DNA of 64,000 nucleotides from Siphonodentalium dalli (Eukaryota > Mollusca > Scaphopoda > Gadilida > Siphonodentaliidae): positions 47,652,194 through 47,716,193 of the forward strand of contig CP136069.1 in NCBI GenBank assembly GCA_032622095.1, written 5' to 3'. Shown here one piece after another: positions 13,301 to 28,300 of this stretch. A program made the position numbers and the translations under genes. The notes beneath the pieces are model-generated. The model made no database searches. It had not been told where the DNA came from and saw nothing but the letters and a program-made list of their open reading frames with translations. Each line of letters starts with the position of its first letter. Within the stretch, counting starts at the first letter, position 1.

Positions 13301-16300
13301 GTGAAATAACAATATAATAAATGTCGTGAAACTGGGAGAACATCATGAGATATTGATATAATAAATAACGTTAACCGGTGGGAGAATATCGTGATATAAC
13401 GATATAATACATGTCGTGAAACGTTGGGAGAATGTCCTGAAATAACGATATATATCGTGAAATAACTCCATAATAAATGTCGTCAAACGGTAGGAAAATA
13501 TCGTGAAATAACGATATAATAAATGTCGTGAAACTGTGGTAGAATATCGTTAAATAACGATATGATAAATGTCGTGAAACGGTGGGAGAATATCGTGAAA
13601 TAACGATATAATAAAGGTCGTGAAACGATGGGAAAATATCGTGAAATAACGATATAATAAATGCCGTGAAACTGTGGTAGAATATCGTTAAATAACGATA
13701 TTATAAATGTCGTGAAACGGCGGGAGAATATCGTGAAATAACGATATAATAAATGTCGTGAAACGGTGGGAAATATCGTGAAATAACGATATAATAAATG
13801 CCGTGAAACGATGGGAAAATATCGTAAAATAACGATATCATAATTCTCATGACACGATGGGTGATGATCTTGAAAATAGCGTTATCATAAATGTCGTGAA
13901 ACGGTGTGAGAATATCGTGAAATACGATATAATAAATGTCGAGAAACGGTGGGAGAATATCGTGAAATACGATATAATAAATGTCGTGAACCGGTGGGAG
14001 AATATCGTGAAATAACAATATAATAAATGTCGTGAAACTGGGAGAACATCATGAGATATTGATATAATAAATAACGTTAACCGGTGGGAGAATATCGTGA
14101 TATAACGATATAATACATGTCGTGAAACGTTGGGAGAATGTCCTGAAATAACGATATATATCGTGAAATAACTCCATAATAAATGTCGTCAAACGGTAGG
14201 AAAATATCGTGAAATAACGATATAATAAATGTCGTGAAACTGTGGTAGAATATCGTTAAATAACGATATGATAAATGTCGTGAAACGGTGGGAGAATATC
14301 GTGAAATAACGATATAATAAAGGTCGTGAAACGGTGGGAAAATATCGTGAAATAACGATATAATAAATGCCGTGAAACTGTGGTAGAATATCGTTAAATA
14401 ACGATATTATAAATGTCGTGAAACGGCGGGAGAATATCGTGAAATAACGATATAATAAATGTCGTGAAACGGTGGGAAATATCGTGAAATAACGATATAA
14501 TAAATGCCGTGAAACGATGGGAAAATATCGTAAAATAACGATATCATAATTCTCATGACACGATGAGTGATGATCTTGAAAATAGCGTTATCATAAATTT
14601 TGTGATACAGTGGAATATCGTGAAATAACCCAATAATAATTTTTTTGAAACGGTTGGATAGTATCGTGCAGCAATTACATACCAAAATGACGCGAAATGG
14701 TGTGAGAATATCGTGAAATACGATGTAATAAATGTCGAGAAACGGTGGGAGAATATCGTGAAATACGATATAATAAATGTCGTTAACCGGTGGGAGAATA
14801 TCGTGAAATAACGATATAATAAATGTCGAGAAACGGTGGGAGAATATCGTGAAATGCGATATAATAAATGCCATGAAACGGTGGGTGAGTATCTTGAAAT
14901 AATACTATAATAAATGTCGCGAAACTGTGGAAGAAAATCGTGCAGTAACGCGATCATAAATATCGTGAAATAGCGATATAATAAATGCTGTGAGACAGTG
15001 GGAGAATATAGTGAAATAACATGATAATAAATGTCATCATATTTCTCAAGAATCGTATATATAGTAAATAACACGATAAAATGTTTGTCAATAACAGAAT
15101 GTGCTGTATGATACGAATTTGTTGTGGAGATTATAGCATTCAATATTAGTAGTCTAGGCTGTGTTGGGGGGTGATCGTCGCACATCGGGGGAATTTATGC
15201 GACCATCATTTTATTATGGGAAAATTACTCTAGTTTTCGAATTCAGAGGGCGCCGAGCCGAGATAGGTGACAAAATATAACTTTTCACTATGTTACATAG
15301 GGTACCCTACCTAAAAAATGACATATTTTCAAAGGTTAACAGGCATTAGCCAACTGGTTAACAGGGCAGCAACATCGGAAAGATTGTAAACATATATGCA
15401 AATTATGGAACGAATATAGACACTTAATCAGATTCAACATCGTTTTCATGCTTTCGTTCTGATTTCGTGACGTCATGGTAAAATATGTAGCGTGACGCGT
15501 CAAACATTCATGGCGATTCCAAGTATTGACATAATAGACAAAAACTTAACCTTCCCCCAATTTCACAAATAACCACATATATGTGCCCATGCAGTTTGTG
15601 TGCACCAAATAAATTGACAATGCACAGTTTACCTTTTCATATTGTTTAGAATCGTACGGCGACACTGATAATGTAAAACATCGTTCAAATCCTAGATTAG
15701 GCAGGTAATAAAATCCAAGATGGCGTCCAAGATGGCCGCCAATTTTTATATTGACACTCTCTACACCAGATGTATGGTAACCGGACTAGATCATCGCGAG
15801 TGCTTTATGTAATATGGTCTTGTCTTGGATGGAGTCTGTATCTTAATACGTATATGGCAATTGGCGACGTAAAACCGATGATGAAGACCAAAATGGCCGC
15901 CAAAATAAACAGAACTGCTCCGATAAAACGACCAACTTCTGAGTTGCAAAAAAATCACATGGTATGACTGTTGTAGCTTTTTTGTTCGTACATATATGTC
16001 ATTGTGTCCAACATGATCCGTATCTGAAGAAACTAGGGACATTAAGATAGTAACTGTTCATTAATTTCTCGAAATAACGACATCATATAATGTCAAATTG
16101 CCTAAATAGGACCGAATTTCAAACTGACATCCAATCATTTGATGGTATAGATGTCAATGTTCTGCTACACGATGCTACAACTGCAAACATTCACATTAGT
16201 ATAGCAATAATGGAAGCCACAATGCCGATTAAAACATGGCTATGCAGTGTATGCACTAATATTTATATATTCAATTATCAATAAATAAAGGAGTTTTTCC

Positions 16301-19300
16301 ATGCTAGTAACACATTAGACCCGCAATCGTAAACCGTCTGGAGATAACGGACCTACAATAATTGCGGACATTTTGTTTATACGAAAATGTTGGCCAACTG
16401 TGTTCACATTACCCCGCTAATGTCGTCAACTCCTTACCATGGTAGTTGGTTTCTACGTTCAAAGAAGCAATGTTCCAATGTAATAACGGATAATAATCAC
16501 CAGCAATTTAGACCGAACTAAAACTGTTTTCTCTACATTTCCTCGGGATGCCACCCCGCACGGAAATGGGTGTTTACATAAGCAGTTCTAATTCGTATTT
16601 GTTTAGTACTTCTCAACTCTGAAGATTTAGATAACAATAAACGGTTACATGTTCGTTGCAAATACTCATTTTATGAACTATTCGCAGTTGCAACAGATAG
16701 TTTAAATCAATTTCCCACCAACGTACTATAGTCATGGGTGGTTGACGAGTTGATTCACAGGTTTATGCCCTCACTTCCATATCATTTTATTTCACACCTG
16801 CAGTTCAAGTTTCACGTCGCTGTCGCAATATATTAATACATCTATTGGGCGTTTTGTTATGATGATCATCCATTTCGTCAAGAGACGAAGAAATAATAAA
16901 TTTCTGCCATATTTTATATTGGATAAGGCCTATCCACTCGTAGACAATTTCGTTAGACATTTAACCACCGATAACATGACTTCATCATGCTGGTACTTAT
17001 CACCAATGAGTAACATACATCTATCGGATCTACACAGCCGGTGACACGATTAAGTTTATGTTCTGGTCTTATGTGAACCTAATTTAATCATTAGCTGTCA
17101 ACTCGGGGAACACTATAAAAAAGTTGGTTGGCACATGTGCGCGGGCATTGCTGCCAAGTACGATAAGCCGAGAAGTTGCAATAGTTAATTCACTGTGACA
17201 GTATTGTTGGATTAAATTGACCTGACCAATCATATGATGCAATCCAATTATTCTTCAGCTGGATACGTGATTGTTCCCAACAAGTAATTGTTTATCATAA
17301 GTAATTCATAAATGGCACTGAATGGCATGGGTATATATAATAGAAAAATGGACGAATTTTATTAATATTGGGACTAAATTCAAATTATAAGAAATATTTC
17401 TTTTTTCGATTTAATAAGGTGGCGAGTTAGAATCGACAATTTTGAAGACAAATTAACTTCAATCGCATAACCTTAGTCGAGAGTAGATCCAATTATTAAA
17501 TGTTACACTTAACTGGTTTTCAAAGGGCAAATATGTTTGCATTATGTGTGTGCAATTTTACACGTACATTACCATAACTCAAAGCATGAAGTATCTCGAT
17601 CTAAATTCCTACCAGGTGTACACATAAGAAAGTAGAGAGATTGCTAATTTAATATGCTGGAAGCAAAGGGTGTTGCTACTTTTGTTTTGCTAAGTTTCAT
17701 ATGTGTGGGATACTATGTGTAAGTTTACTATATGCCTTGCCCCATGTCGCAGAAGAATCCATATTATGAGCAAATAGGTCCAACAGCCATCAATTGTCCG
17801 ACTGCGATTGTCTATATATGTCATACATTCAATCCAACATTCAAACAAGAACGTGTGTCATTGTCGAATATAGGACCGTCGCCACATGCAACGATGGAAC
17901 CTGGTTTGATTGTATGGTGCTCACAAGGTAAACTTACTCAAAATATACCGACCCATTACGGCTTCAAATTCCTCAATATTAAGCTAAAATAAGGATTTAA
18001 ATCAATTGTTTTCTGGGACGTCTACTTAGATGAATGCACGCAATAACTACCACACCTATGTACATTATCTGATATTTGTGATAATCGAATGCTTGAATAT
18101 ATGCTTTCGGTCCGATACATATAACTGGTTCACGCATATCGTAAAATGTATCCTGGGGACAATTACCACAATCATGAAAATTTGACATATATCAGATACG
18201 TAGGTTGTTCCATTGCAGAAAATTGGCGATCGTGCAAAGGAGCTGCTAATTACTGTAGCGGTTATACTCTATTTTGATTAAAAACTAATTCCGCGGCTAT
18301 GGCTGATAACATGTGACAAACGAGTTGTCATCCCGTTGCTTGAAATGGATCAGCATCAGTGAAAGGGACACATTTAGTATGACAAGCATCATTCTAATGC
18401 TGAGCGACTGAGTATATGACATTTTGAGCACGTCTTCTAACTGTGTGGCTTTCTAATCCTTGTACTTTTCATCTTTGGTTAATTGGCGAGATTGTTCCAT
18501 ACTGATATATAAATTGGATGATATAGTTTTATCCCATTCGAGTACTGTACGTGATTATCATAGTTGGGTACGTGTGACGGAGAGTCGTGTGATACCTACA
18601 GTGTGAGACCAACTTTCATGGATCCAAATTTCATGGGACTTAGCACAATCAATACCACGGCCTAACACTTACCGTTATCATTTAAAGCATTAGTATTTAC
18701 AAATGAGGGGTCAGTTTTGATAATATTCTACCTGTTCCAACCAAACCTGAAAGTTGGTTCTGTGCAACATTCTTGGGGTAAGCTCCAAGTAACTTGATAT
18801 TATTTTAAATGACCAATGCCTTGTATGAAGTTAAATACTGAATGCATATAATGTGTTTAAATATATTGTGATAGCAACGCGAATTCTGGACAGCCGGAAA
18901 GATATAAAATAATATGGAAGCGAATGCATATATATAACTCGCCGAAGGCATCAGCCACTACTCAGAAATACAAGATCTATAGTACATTAGCAGGACAATA
19001 ATTATACTATTGGTCGTCATTCTCGTCAATGTGTATTCAATAAAATAATTAATACACCTGCAACCACGCATATCAAGCGGCATAGAATTAAGTACAGATA
19101 AGCAAATACTCAGATGAACTGCTTAAGTAAATAAGCATAAATCCACGTCTGATGGGACCATAGCGAGAATATAACGACACAGATACGTATTTTGTCAGAT
19201 TTGTTTGAGATTTGTTTCGGTTATTTCAATGGGTTTTTATGACAATTTACTCCTCTGAATGAGGATAGAATTCAGAGGAGCAAATTGTCATAAAAACCCA

Positions 19301-22300
19301 TTTTTGACACAAATTCCAATACCTGTGGGAACACATACACTGTAATGCCAATGTCTGGATCAACCAGCTACTTGTATCGTTCGTCTGTCTGACTGTCTGT
19401 CCATCCGTAGACACTTGCTATCCACACGATAACTCAAGTATAATTTATCGGATCTTGTTCAAATTTTATGTACATGTTTATGATGACACACCCTCACCTG
19501 TATAGTTTTTGTATCGATCTGTTTAGAAATTATTAACACTTTACAGATTGCATTCACAAATGACAAATTGGCATGTGCTATCTGATACCATATAAACCTA
19601 TTTACTTTTTGTCCGATTGTGTTCCTATTTAATTCATGTGTGATGACACCCCCCCAGTGATCCCCTCACCTGTGTATTTTTTGCTACCGCATAGATTCAT
19701 TGATCTGTTTAGAAAATAATTAACCCTTCACGTACACAACTGCTATCGGATGCCATACTAGTAAGTCAAACATATTTCTTCTGATCTGCCTCATATTTCT
19801 TACCTAGGTTTTTCTTATCACGTTCTTCATCTGTACATACCGTACATGTTTTTTTATATTAACCATTTTTGCTCTTGTTTTTACTTAAAGGGTTCACACA
19901 TGCAGCTATGACTCGAACATTTTTCATCTGATTAACACCATATTTGGTATGTAAATTAATCACACCAAAATGCAGATCAAGTTCGAATATGAGTTTGATC
20001 CGATATATTTTATAGTACATCCATGCGAAACTTGGTATGGATGATAATTTTAAAATGTTTCTACAGTCAATTCATCAACTGGACTTAGTCGGGTGACTAA
20101 AATATGACGGTTCGCTACTGTCCTCGGGCTGGAAGTGCCATTTTAATGGCATCGTTGTTCAATATGCGAAGGGGTAAACTGCTCGAGACCCCATTGTAGA
20201 TCATTCCATTCTATGTTCCAGTTGTGATGAATTGAACGAATGCATTTTAACACTATTCTATACTTAACTTCTTAAGACATATTGTGTACATAAAATGACT
20301 CGACCTGAAGCATCCGATATCTGATCTCGAAACCAAACTAAGCAACTATCTGATGCTATATGTTCAGTCTATGTAAACATACACTCATATTCGTACTGCC
20401 ACTATTTTTTATATGTGGGTATGTAGTTTACTCCAGACTGCTATATGTTATATTGTTTATTTACATGTACTAATTTATAATGTTTTATTGGTCAAATACA
20501 ATATTATTTTAATAAAGAACGTGTTTGGCGGCTGAAGGACCATGCGCAACCACTCGCCTATACATTACATATACGGTACATGTATCAGTAAATTATCCAG
20601 GGATTTTTGGGGACACTGTTTAGTGTTATCGGGGAATGATCTGCCAAAAGCATATCCAAAAGGCCTGAGCGGAGAGGTTCGGGAGGGGGTGTCCCCCTGC
20701 TGATGGTCGGGTCTGGTGGTTGTCTCCCTGAACTTTTTGGTTAAATCCGTTGTATTGAGGGTTTAATTTGTCAAGTGTAACTTTGGAAATTTTTAATTAT
20801 GTATGAGATTGTAAATGATTATAAGTTATTTTCAGATATCCTTTGGTTCAATGGATTATGATTATCCTGCTTGAAATTAGATTTACCAGTACCGTTTAAT
20901 ATCATTATAATTCATATATTAGGCTATTTTATATGTTCAAGTGTGAGCACTTACATGTACATATAATATACTACATGTAGTAGTGCAGAAGCGATGTTTA
21001 TATTAAAGGTACTCAATCCGATCAGAGGGTCCTATATTACCATTTCTTTGGCTTTGGGGGTAAAACGTATTTGATTCAAGTCAAGGAACCCATCAAACAA
21101 AGCTCAGGCCTAAAAAAAAAGACGTTTGTAACCCGACCGACCCTATTTTAAACCCCGACCCTAAACTTTGTATTGCCATTGCAAAAAAAACAAAATTGGA
21201 CCCAAAAAAAAAAAAAATACAAACAAAAAATATATATATATTTAAATTTTTTTTTTTTTCAATTTAGGTCCCAATTCATATCATAACAAGATGCAAAACA
21301 TTTATATATATTGACATAAGAAATTTAAGTTTACAAGAAGATTTAAGTTTAACAGTTGGAATCATACTGTAAAGTATGTTTGGCTTTATCTAGCTTTCAT
21401 CTCTGAAAACTTCAAATACCAGTAGTTTAAGTTCAGGTTTGTTATGATTCAGCCTTCAGACTTCAGTATTTCAATCAAATACAATACAGGACATTAACAA
21501 TTTGATCGAATCAACCTGGTTATCAGGTGGGATCTCATAATACCAAATGAAAAATTAACATACCGGTAGTAGTACTATAATAGTAAATAGTAACTAAATA
21601 GACATGTTTCTGTACTACATGTATATTATGTATGTGTCTCACTTGAATTTTATAAAATAGCCTATTATATGAATTACTTATGTCAGTGCAGCACACGGAA
21701 CAGTTTCCTGGCTAGATCATTGCATTTGCACTGAGTCGGCTGGGGATGCAAAAACTATTCAAGTCATGGAATTATCTGTTATATATATAACCTATTGATT
21801 AACACTGATATATTGTATTCTTATATTCATGTTGTAAACATGCTTAATATATGGACTTCTCAGTCTGAAAATAAATCATATACATACATAATGGTAAGTC
21901 TCATTTCAAGCAGGATAAGCATAATCCATGGAACCAAAAGATATTTGATAATAACTTATAAGCATTTCCAATCCATACATATATAAAAATTTCCAAAGGG
22001 TGATAGGAAGACAGTCAGCCATGACTATATCACCCCTAGCATATACATGTATAGTCTATTAATATTAAATTTATTTGTACATGTAATTGTACTTTCCATG
22101 TGTGTGTATTGTAAATAAAATTATCCTATCCTATCCTATCCTAAATATTTCCAAAGTTATGCTTGAGAAACTCTCAGTAAAATTCAAAATTCTGACTCAA
22201 AGTGCCCTAGATTAGCTTTAAATGCAATGGATTTTCAAAACATTTCCAGGGGAGAACCCCCACCATCAGCAGGGGGTCACCCCTCCCAAACCTTCCTTCG

Positions 22301-25300
22301 CTCGGGCTTTCAGGTTATTCCTTTGGTATATCATTGCCCAAAAACAGGTGTCCCAAAAAATACCTAGATCATTCACTGAATGCGGAGGAGAAGGTGGGGT
22401 TGTGAAGCCATCATTAAGAGATCGGTACAAGACAGTCACTCCAATATGTGACAGTGCAGTGGTGCTGGACTGACTCCAGTTGTCGCCAGGCAATATGGGA
22501 AATATTAGGATTATCAAAGACTATATTAGTATATAGACTAGTATATATGTAAATATTGAGGCATATATAAGATTGAATTGGAGTTTTTAGTTCCTCTGTC
22601 ATTTGGGTTAACCTGATTGGGGCTAAGAAGTGCATAGTTTGGGTTATTGACAAGTATTATACAGTTATGTTTAAAGATACTGAAAAAAAAAAGTTAACAA
22701 AAAAACAAAGTTAAGCCTACCTACCTACCCTAATTTTTTCTCAGCTCGTTGGCGGAAACAAATGTATTTTTTTTTAGGCCTCAGGGTTATTAGATATTGA
22801 TTTTTGAAATCTTTTATTTTCAACGAGATGAGTACTAATAATTGCCCATAACTTCGTAATTTGCTCGAGATGTGTACACCAGAAACACTATTCAAACAGA
22901 CAAGGATGGATAACTTTAAAATCCAGTGGTAATAATAGAGCAATTTTGACCAAGAACATCCTTTTGACGCCATGTTCTTGGACAGAAAGAATAGAAATGA
23001 CAAAACTTCAAGTATCGATAATCACCTTGAGTGTTGATTGGTAGGTTCCTCGACTCAAATCAATTATTTTTTACCCCCAAAGCCAATAAAATAATAATAT
23101 AGGACCCTCTGATCGGATTGAGTACCTTTAAGTTAGTAATTACGATTAGTACTAATCTCTATGTTAATTATTAATTTGGTATTATGATATTCCACATAAT
23201 AACCATGTTGAATTGATCAAATTGTCTCTGTTCCTGCACTGTATTGTGTAATTTCACTTGAATTTGATTGAAATACAGAAGTAGCTGAATGGTAATAAAT
23301 CTGAACTCAAACTATTTGAAGTTTTCACAGATGAAAGCCAAACATGATTTACAATATGATTCCAACCAACTTTTTGTAAAATATGTTTTTATGTCAATAT
23401 ACTGGTACCGGTATATAAATGTTTTGTTATGATATGAATTGGGACCTGAATTTTTTTTATTTTGTTTTTGGCACGTGCAGTTTGGGTGCCCACATCGGTA
23501 AGCAGTATGAAAACTGGCTTTGATAGGTCCCTGTGCATGTAAAAACAGACACTCGCCTTGCATTAGAAGAAATTTAAATGATAATAAATTCATAATAATG
23601 GCAATTATTCGCAATGGGTTGATTTAAGAAATTTGCTAAATCAGCAAACAGCAATTTGGCAAATAAATTTGTGCCAAACACTGACAATGGGTGTTCTTAC
23701 ACAAATTGTTTTTCAGCGATATGTGTGCTGAAATATTCTTAAATATTTATCTGAAAAATCTCTGGACCCCGCACGAGTACCAGATTCAACTACAAGTAGA
23801 CGCCTGTGATAACCACAAAATGGCACAAATTTACAGTCCTGAGTCTGATACTATACTAATCCAAAAGATGCTAATAACAAATGGCCATATTTAAAGCATA
23901 ATTGTACCACAGATATGCATTGCAATTACGCCTCTTGGTGTAATTATAATGTCACCTTTCTCAGGAGGTGTTCGGATCTTGCAGAATATATATACCGGAT
24001 ATTCGTAGTATCGGACCTTCGGATTATGAGACCTTCGGATTATTGGGTATTCGGAATAAAAGCCGATAGACAAACAAAACAGAAATGAGTTTTATTTATT
24101 AGTATATTATATTGTATTGTTTTGTAGCGTACTGCTCCTTTATTAATGTTTATGCAAATATATTGTGTCGTATAGTATTGGGTAATGGATACTCAGTAAA
24201 ACTCATTTTTTTACATTCCGTTCAGGGGGGGGGGGGGGTCGCGGAAATTTTTTACATATATAGGGCGAAAAAAATGTTTTTGCCCCTCTCGGGGACCCAC
24301 CACCCCTCTACCTGCAATGTTTTTCTTTTTTTTTCCGTCCAATTTTTGGGACCCACCCCTAAAATATTACTTAAAACATAAAATATAAACCAAATCATAG
24401 CCTAGCAAAGAATTGTTCCGTTTCTTAATATTTAATGCTATTCCCAGCATTTTAATAAACCTCTAAACTGCTCTAAAGGGAGATAATTCTATTAGTATAA
24501 AATGTGGAAATGCTGAATGCATGCACTTAAAAACATTGGGCATAATGCCATAAAACATAATAATTAGGAGGTAATACATGTCCTGATATCCTCAATAACT
24601 ACATATTCTTTTATATAACATTAGTATAAGATGTTTTAGAGCCAAGGTCCAATAGTAATACTGCAGTAATAGGGGTAGAACAAATTTCATCTCCCCTATT
24701 TCTGTGATATATATCTGCACATGGGTATGATGGGACCCAAGGAAAATCACACTCACAGCAGCTCACAGTCTAAATACATGTATGTACGTCATGTTGGTGT
24801 GCAGATTGACATATACCAATATTAGTGAAGAATTGGTAGTATTATTAACTTATTATCAGAGTATAACTATAAAGTTTAGTTTAAAGCCAGTGGAGATACC
24901 CAAGCCATGGTCACCTTGTACAAACCGTCCATACACATGTACGTGCCCCCTGTGCAATGTGGTTTACTGGACGTATCACATGGAAACCCATTATAAGAAC
25001 AAGCATCCTGGATCAGACTGTCCAGTTAAAATATGTGTCTCTGAGAAAATTCACATGAAGAGAGTTGCATAGATTACCTGTGCAGTTTGATCCAGGTTAG
25101 TATGATTTATAATTAGTTTCAAGAACAAAGTTCATATTAGTCATGTTTATATTCTAGCTTTATGTTGCATATGGAATAAGTTGAGACTTTAATACCAAAA
25201 GCTACTTTTATAGTTACATTGCTCTATCCTGCTATATCCTAAATTGAATATCAAAGCAACCAATAATGAACAAGCAACTATATTACAATACCATACGTAT

Positions 25301-28300
25301 TGGCAGTCAAATAACAGAAGATGGTAATCATTTCATAATATGCTTATATGCAAGCATTGTCGACTGATCGTGTCTGAGCATATAATTATGTTATAACAGT
25401 AAACAAATTTGTCAAAAGTAATTGCAAAATTCATCACAGAATTCATCAATATAAACTCAGCTTTATATTTTGTTCAAGCCCTTAAAAGGGATACACATGT
25501 GTATATATATAGCTATAACATACACTTTGCATTCCAATTGAAATGCTATCTTGGATACGCATATTATAAATGTTTGTTCTTGTGTTTTAATGTTTGTTAT
25601 ATGATTTGTTTATATATATATATAATATATCTTTCATCCGTCGAAATCTGGTACATTAATTTTGACATACAATAGCATACATACACCCCTACATGGTAGT
25701 TAGTTCTGGTTAGTATGTTTTAAATAGCCTAGTGTGTCATATGGTTGATATTAACAGATTACATGAGCACAAAAACAGTGATTTTAAGTGGAGGAAAATA
25801 TTTGCATTTTTTGTCATTTACGCATTTTTTCCGGGTCCAAATGACCCGCCCACCCCCGCCCTATATATGGCATTTTTGTGCGCGACCCCCCCTGTTCCGT
25901 TACGTAAATTATGATCTAATGGGGTTCTAATAAACGGGAACGTAATTCTAGATTCCAAACTGTACTGTGTTGTTGTATGGTTGTTACGTGCGCTCGCGCA
26001 ACAGTATGGCGATCAGACAGATTCGTAGGTTGGTGTCACCCTACTCCTTTTCACTCCATTACGTCACCAAAAACGACGTAAAACCTCGTGGCGTTCTGAC
26101 ATTTTTACTGTGCCGCGTTTTTGCTATGTTTATTTTATGTGTTGTTTTCGATTATTTGTTTGTCGCCGATATCGCCATTTGTCGGGATTCCCTGTTTCTA
26201 TATTTAAAACTGGCATGCTCGTAGTGAGCCTCGATTTCGATTTTTTCTCCCATGTCAAAATACGTCCGAGTTATGACAAAAATAGATCGACCTACATTTT
26301 CTCCATCAGAACTCCACATCAAAGAGTCTATAGACTCCTTCGGGACCTACATAGACTCCTTCATTTGGGTATTTTTACTTATAATTGTGAAGTTTTATCA
26401 TTTTTGGTTCGTGAGAAGACCTCTTTTTATCGTGCGGGGAAAGAGAGACATTCAAAACGCGATTTCGTAATTCGACGCAATAGGCTGAATAGCCTAACCT
26501 TCAGCCGAGTTCCGGGTCAAATACGACGAATGACATAACACAAGTTTATTATTACATAAAATGATCGTTATTGATTAATTATTGATTAATTATTGATATT
26601 TATTGTTGCATATTGGCTGCTATCAATATTTACAGAAATAGTATTAATTATTTCTTATAATTGCTCCTTTGGTCAACTTTGACTATCGGAAAATCAAAAT
26701 CAAAATATGCCGCTGAAAAAAATGTAATCGATATTAAAGTCTCATCCTTTCGGCAACATGGAATTGGTTTTAATTACTTAAATGATTAATATAGTAATTT
26801 GCATTTATCTGTAATGAAATGAGAAATGGTAATTTTTCTAACGTTAAATTAAATTAAATAAATTAAGTAAAATACAGTGAAATTATTTTTTTAATTATTG
26901 TTTATTACATTTTTGCGCACGTTGGCATCTCTCTGAGTGCATTCTAGTTGTTGGTGGTGGTGGTGGTGGAGACGTTGTTTGTGCACGGAGTCACTGCAAT
27001 ATAATATAGTTATTACCGGAATCACGTTCAGAAAGGACGTCTTACTTGTCGCACATCCATTTGAGCAATGCATATTCATATGGCGCAAATAGCTTTTAAA
27101 AGTGACAATTATGGTCTTCCATATATACCGGTATCTGCACTCGCCGCAGTTGACCTTTGCACTTTGGCTGCGGATAACGAATAAATCGATAAAATGGCTT
27201 CCGACTCCACGTGTTTTGTGGGTTTGGTGAATTCGGCTGTATGGGTATTGCAGGTGAAAAACGTTAAATGTTTTCAAATGGAATTGTAGTCGGGACACGT
27301 GGTCATCTGTCACTAAGTTATTTTTTGGGGTGAAATGTGGTTTCGCGTTGTTTGCGTACGAATGCCAAAGGCTATATTCCAAGACAGTTTTCTGCCACTT
27401 ATAATACATTCTTGTGGAAAGTGCCACTGGTTTCCGATACTCCAAACCTGGACCTACATTTTGATATATCACTTTAGTCTGTGCTCGCAGTTATGGTCAA
27501 AAACGAGCCTCCGAACCTAGCCCACCCTCATCGACAATGCATATTCCCAAATTTAGGGGAATCCTACCATAAAACACTGACGCCACACTAACACGTTATG
27601 GAATACATGTATGTACAATACTCACGAAAGTCACGTTATGTAGATCTGATGTCGAGTCTTTGCACACCATAATCAAACTGTCTCCCTGTGAATTAGATAG
27701 TTCACAACACCATGCATTTTACTAACATCCGGTTTCCGAAAATCCATATTCACCCCGGCCCCTTGGTGGTTCCCCAACTCGTGCATTTACGCTAAACTTT
27801 CCAACTGATGGCCCTTTCATTGACAAAACTTGGACGCATGTAGGACAATACAACCATGTATACGTCCACGAAACGCATGGTTTATAGAACATCTCTTTGT
27901 TTTAGGCCAGGTTTGGTTTGGCGTATTTCTCAATAGTAGAGACCTATCGCAAAATCACGATTACGGATATGGACATTATCCTGCCAGTATACGGCCAAAT
28001 ATTCGATCTTAAAGCACGGGAGTTCTTATGTGAGACGAAATATACCCCACGCAGTTTAATTATGTGCCACCGGTCCTGCTTTGGGTCACCGTGTGATGTA
28101 TAACACACGGATAAGAACATGTGATCTGGAAGAGCACACACTACTTTTACCATCAAATATATATGTCGTCTCAACAATTAACCATCGTATGTAAGTTGTG
28201 ATGGTGACCACTTTACGAGGACAATATCTCATATCCGTAATCGTAATGGTATAGTCTACAAATACATGTACAACTACATGAAATGTCAATGACAACAAGA

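Larger units (their letters stand above)
9598..27625 (-). other. intron 9 of the monooxygenase (18 kb)
   Basis: This is the largest intron found. It contains the hAT-like element at 10299, the satellite array at 11.4-15.1 kb, the inverted repeat at 19.2 kb, a degenerate repeat region at about 19.37-20.1 kb, the foldback element at 21.0-23.1 kb and the zinc-finger fragment at 24.8 kb. The stretches 15.1-19.2 kb and 25.1-27.6 kb show no gene I can support. Confidence 0.8.

Noticed and set aside
11395-15065. Possible CRISPR-like array
   Set aside because: The units abut with no unique spacers and the host genome is eukaryotic. It is satellite DNA.
11383-15185. Long minus-strand ORFs (up to about 210 codons) with HDIYYIVISRYS-type repeats
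   Set aside because: They arise because the satellite monomer lacks stops in several frames. All frames are similarly open and composition is that of the repeat.
26891-27472. Minus-strand ORF of 193 codons with a His run
   Set aside because: The His run is a GGT microsatellite read on the other strand. No domain or splice context supports it, and it overlaps no conserved block.
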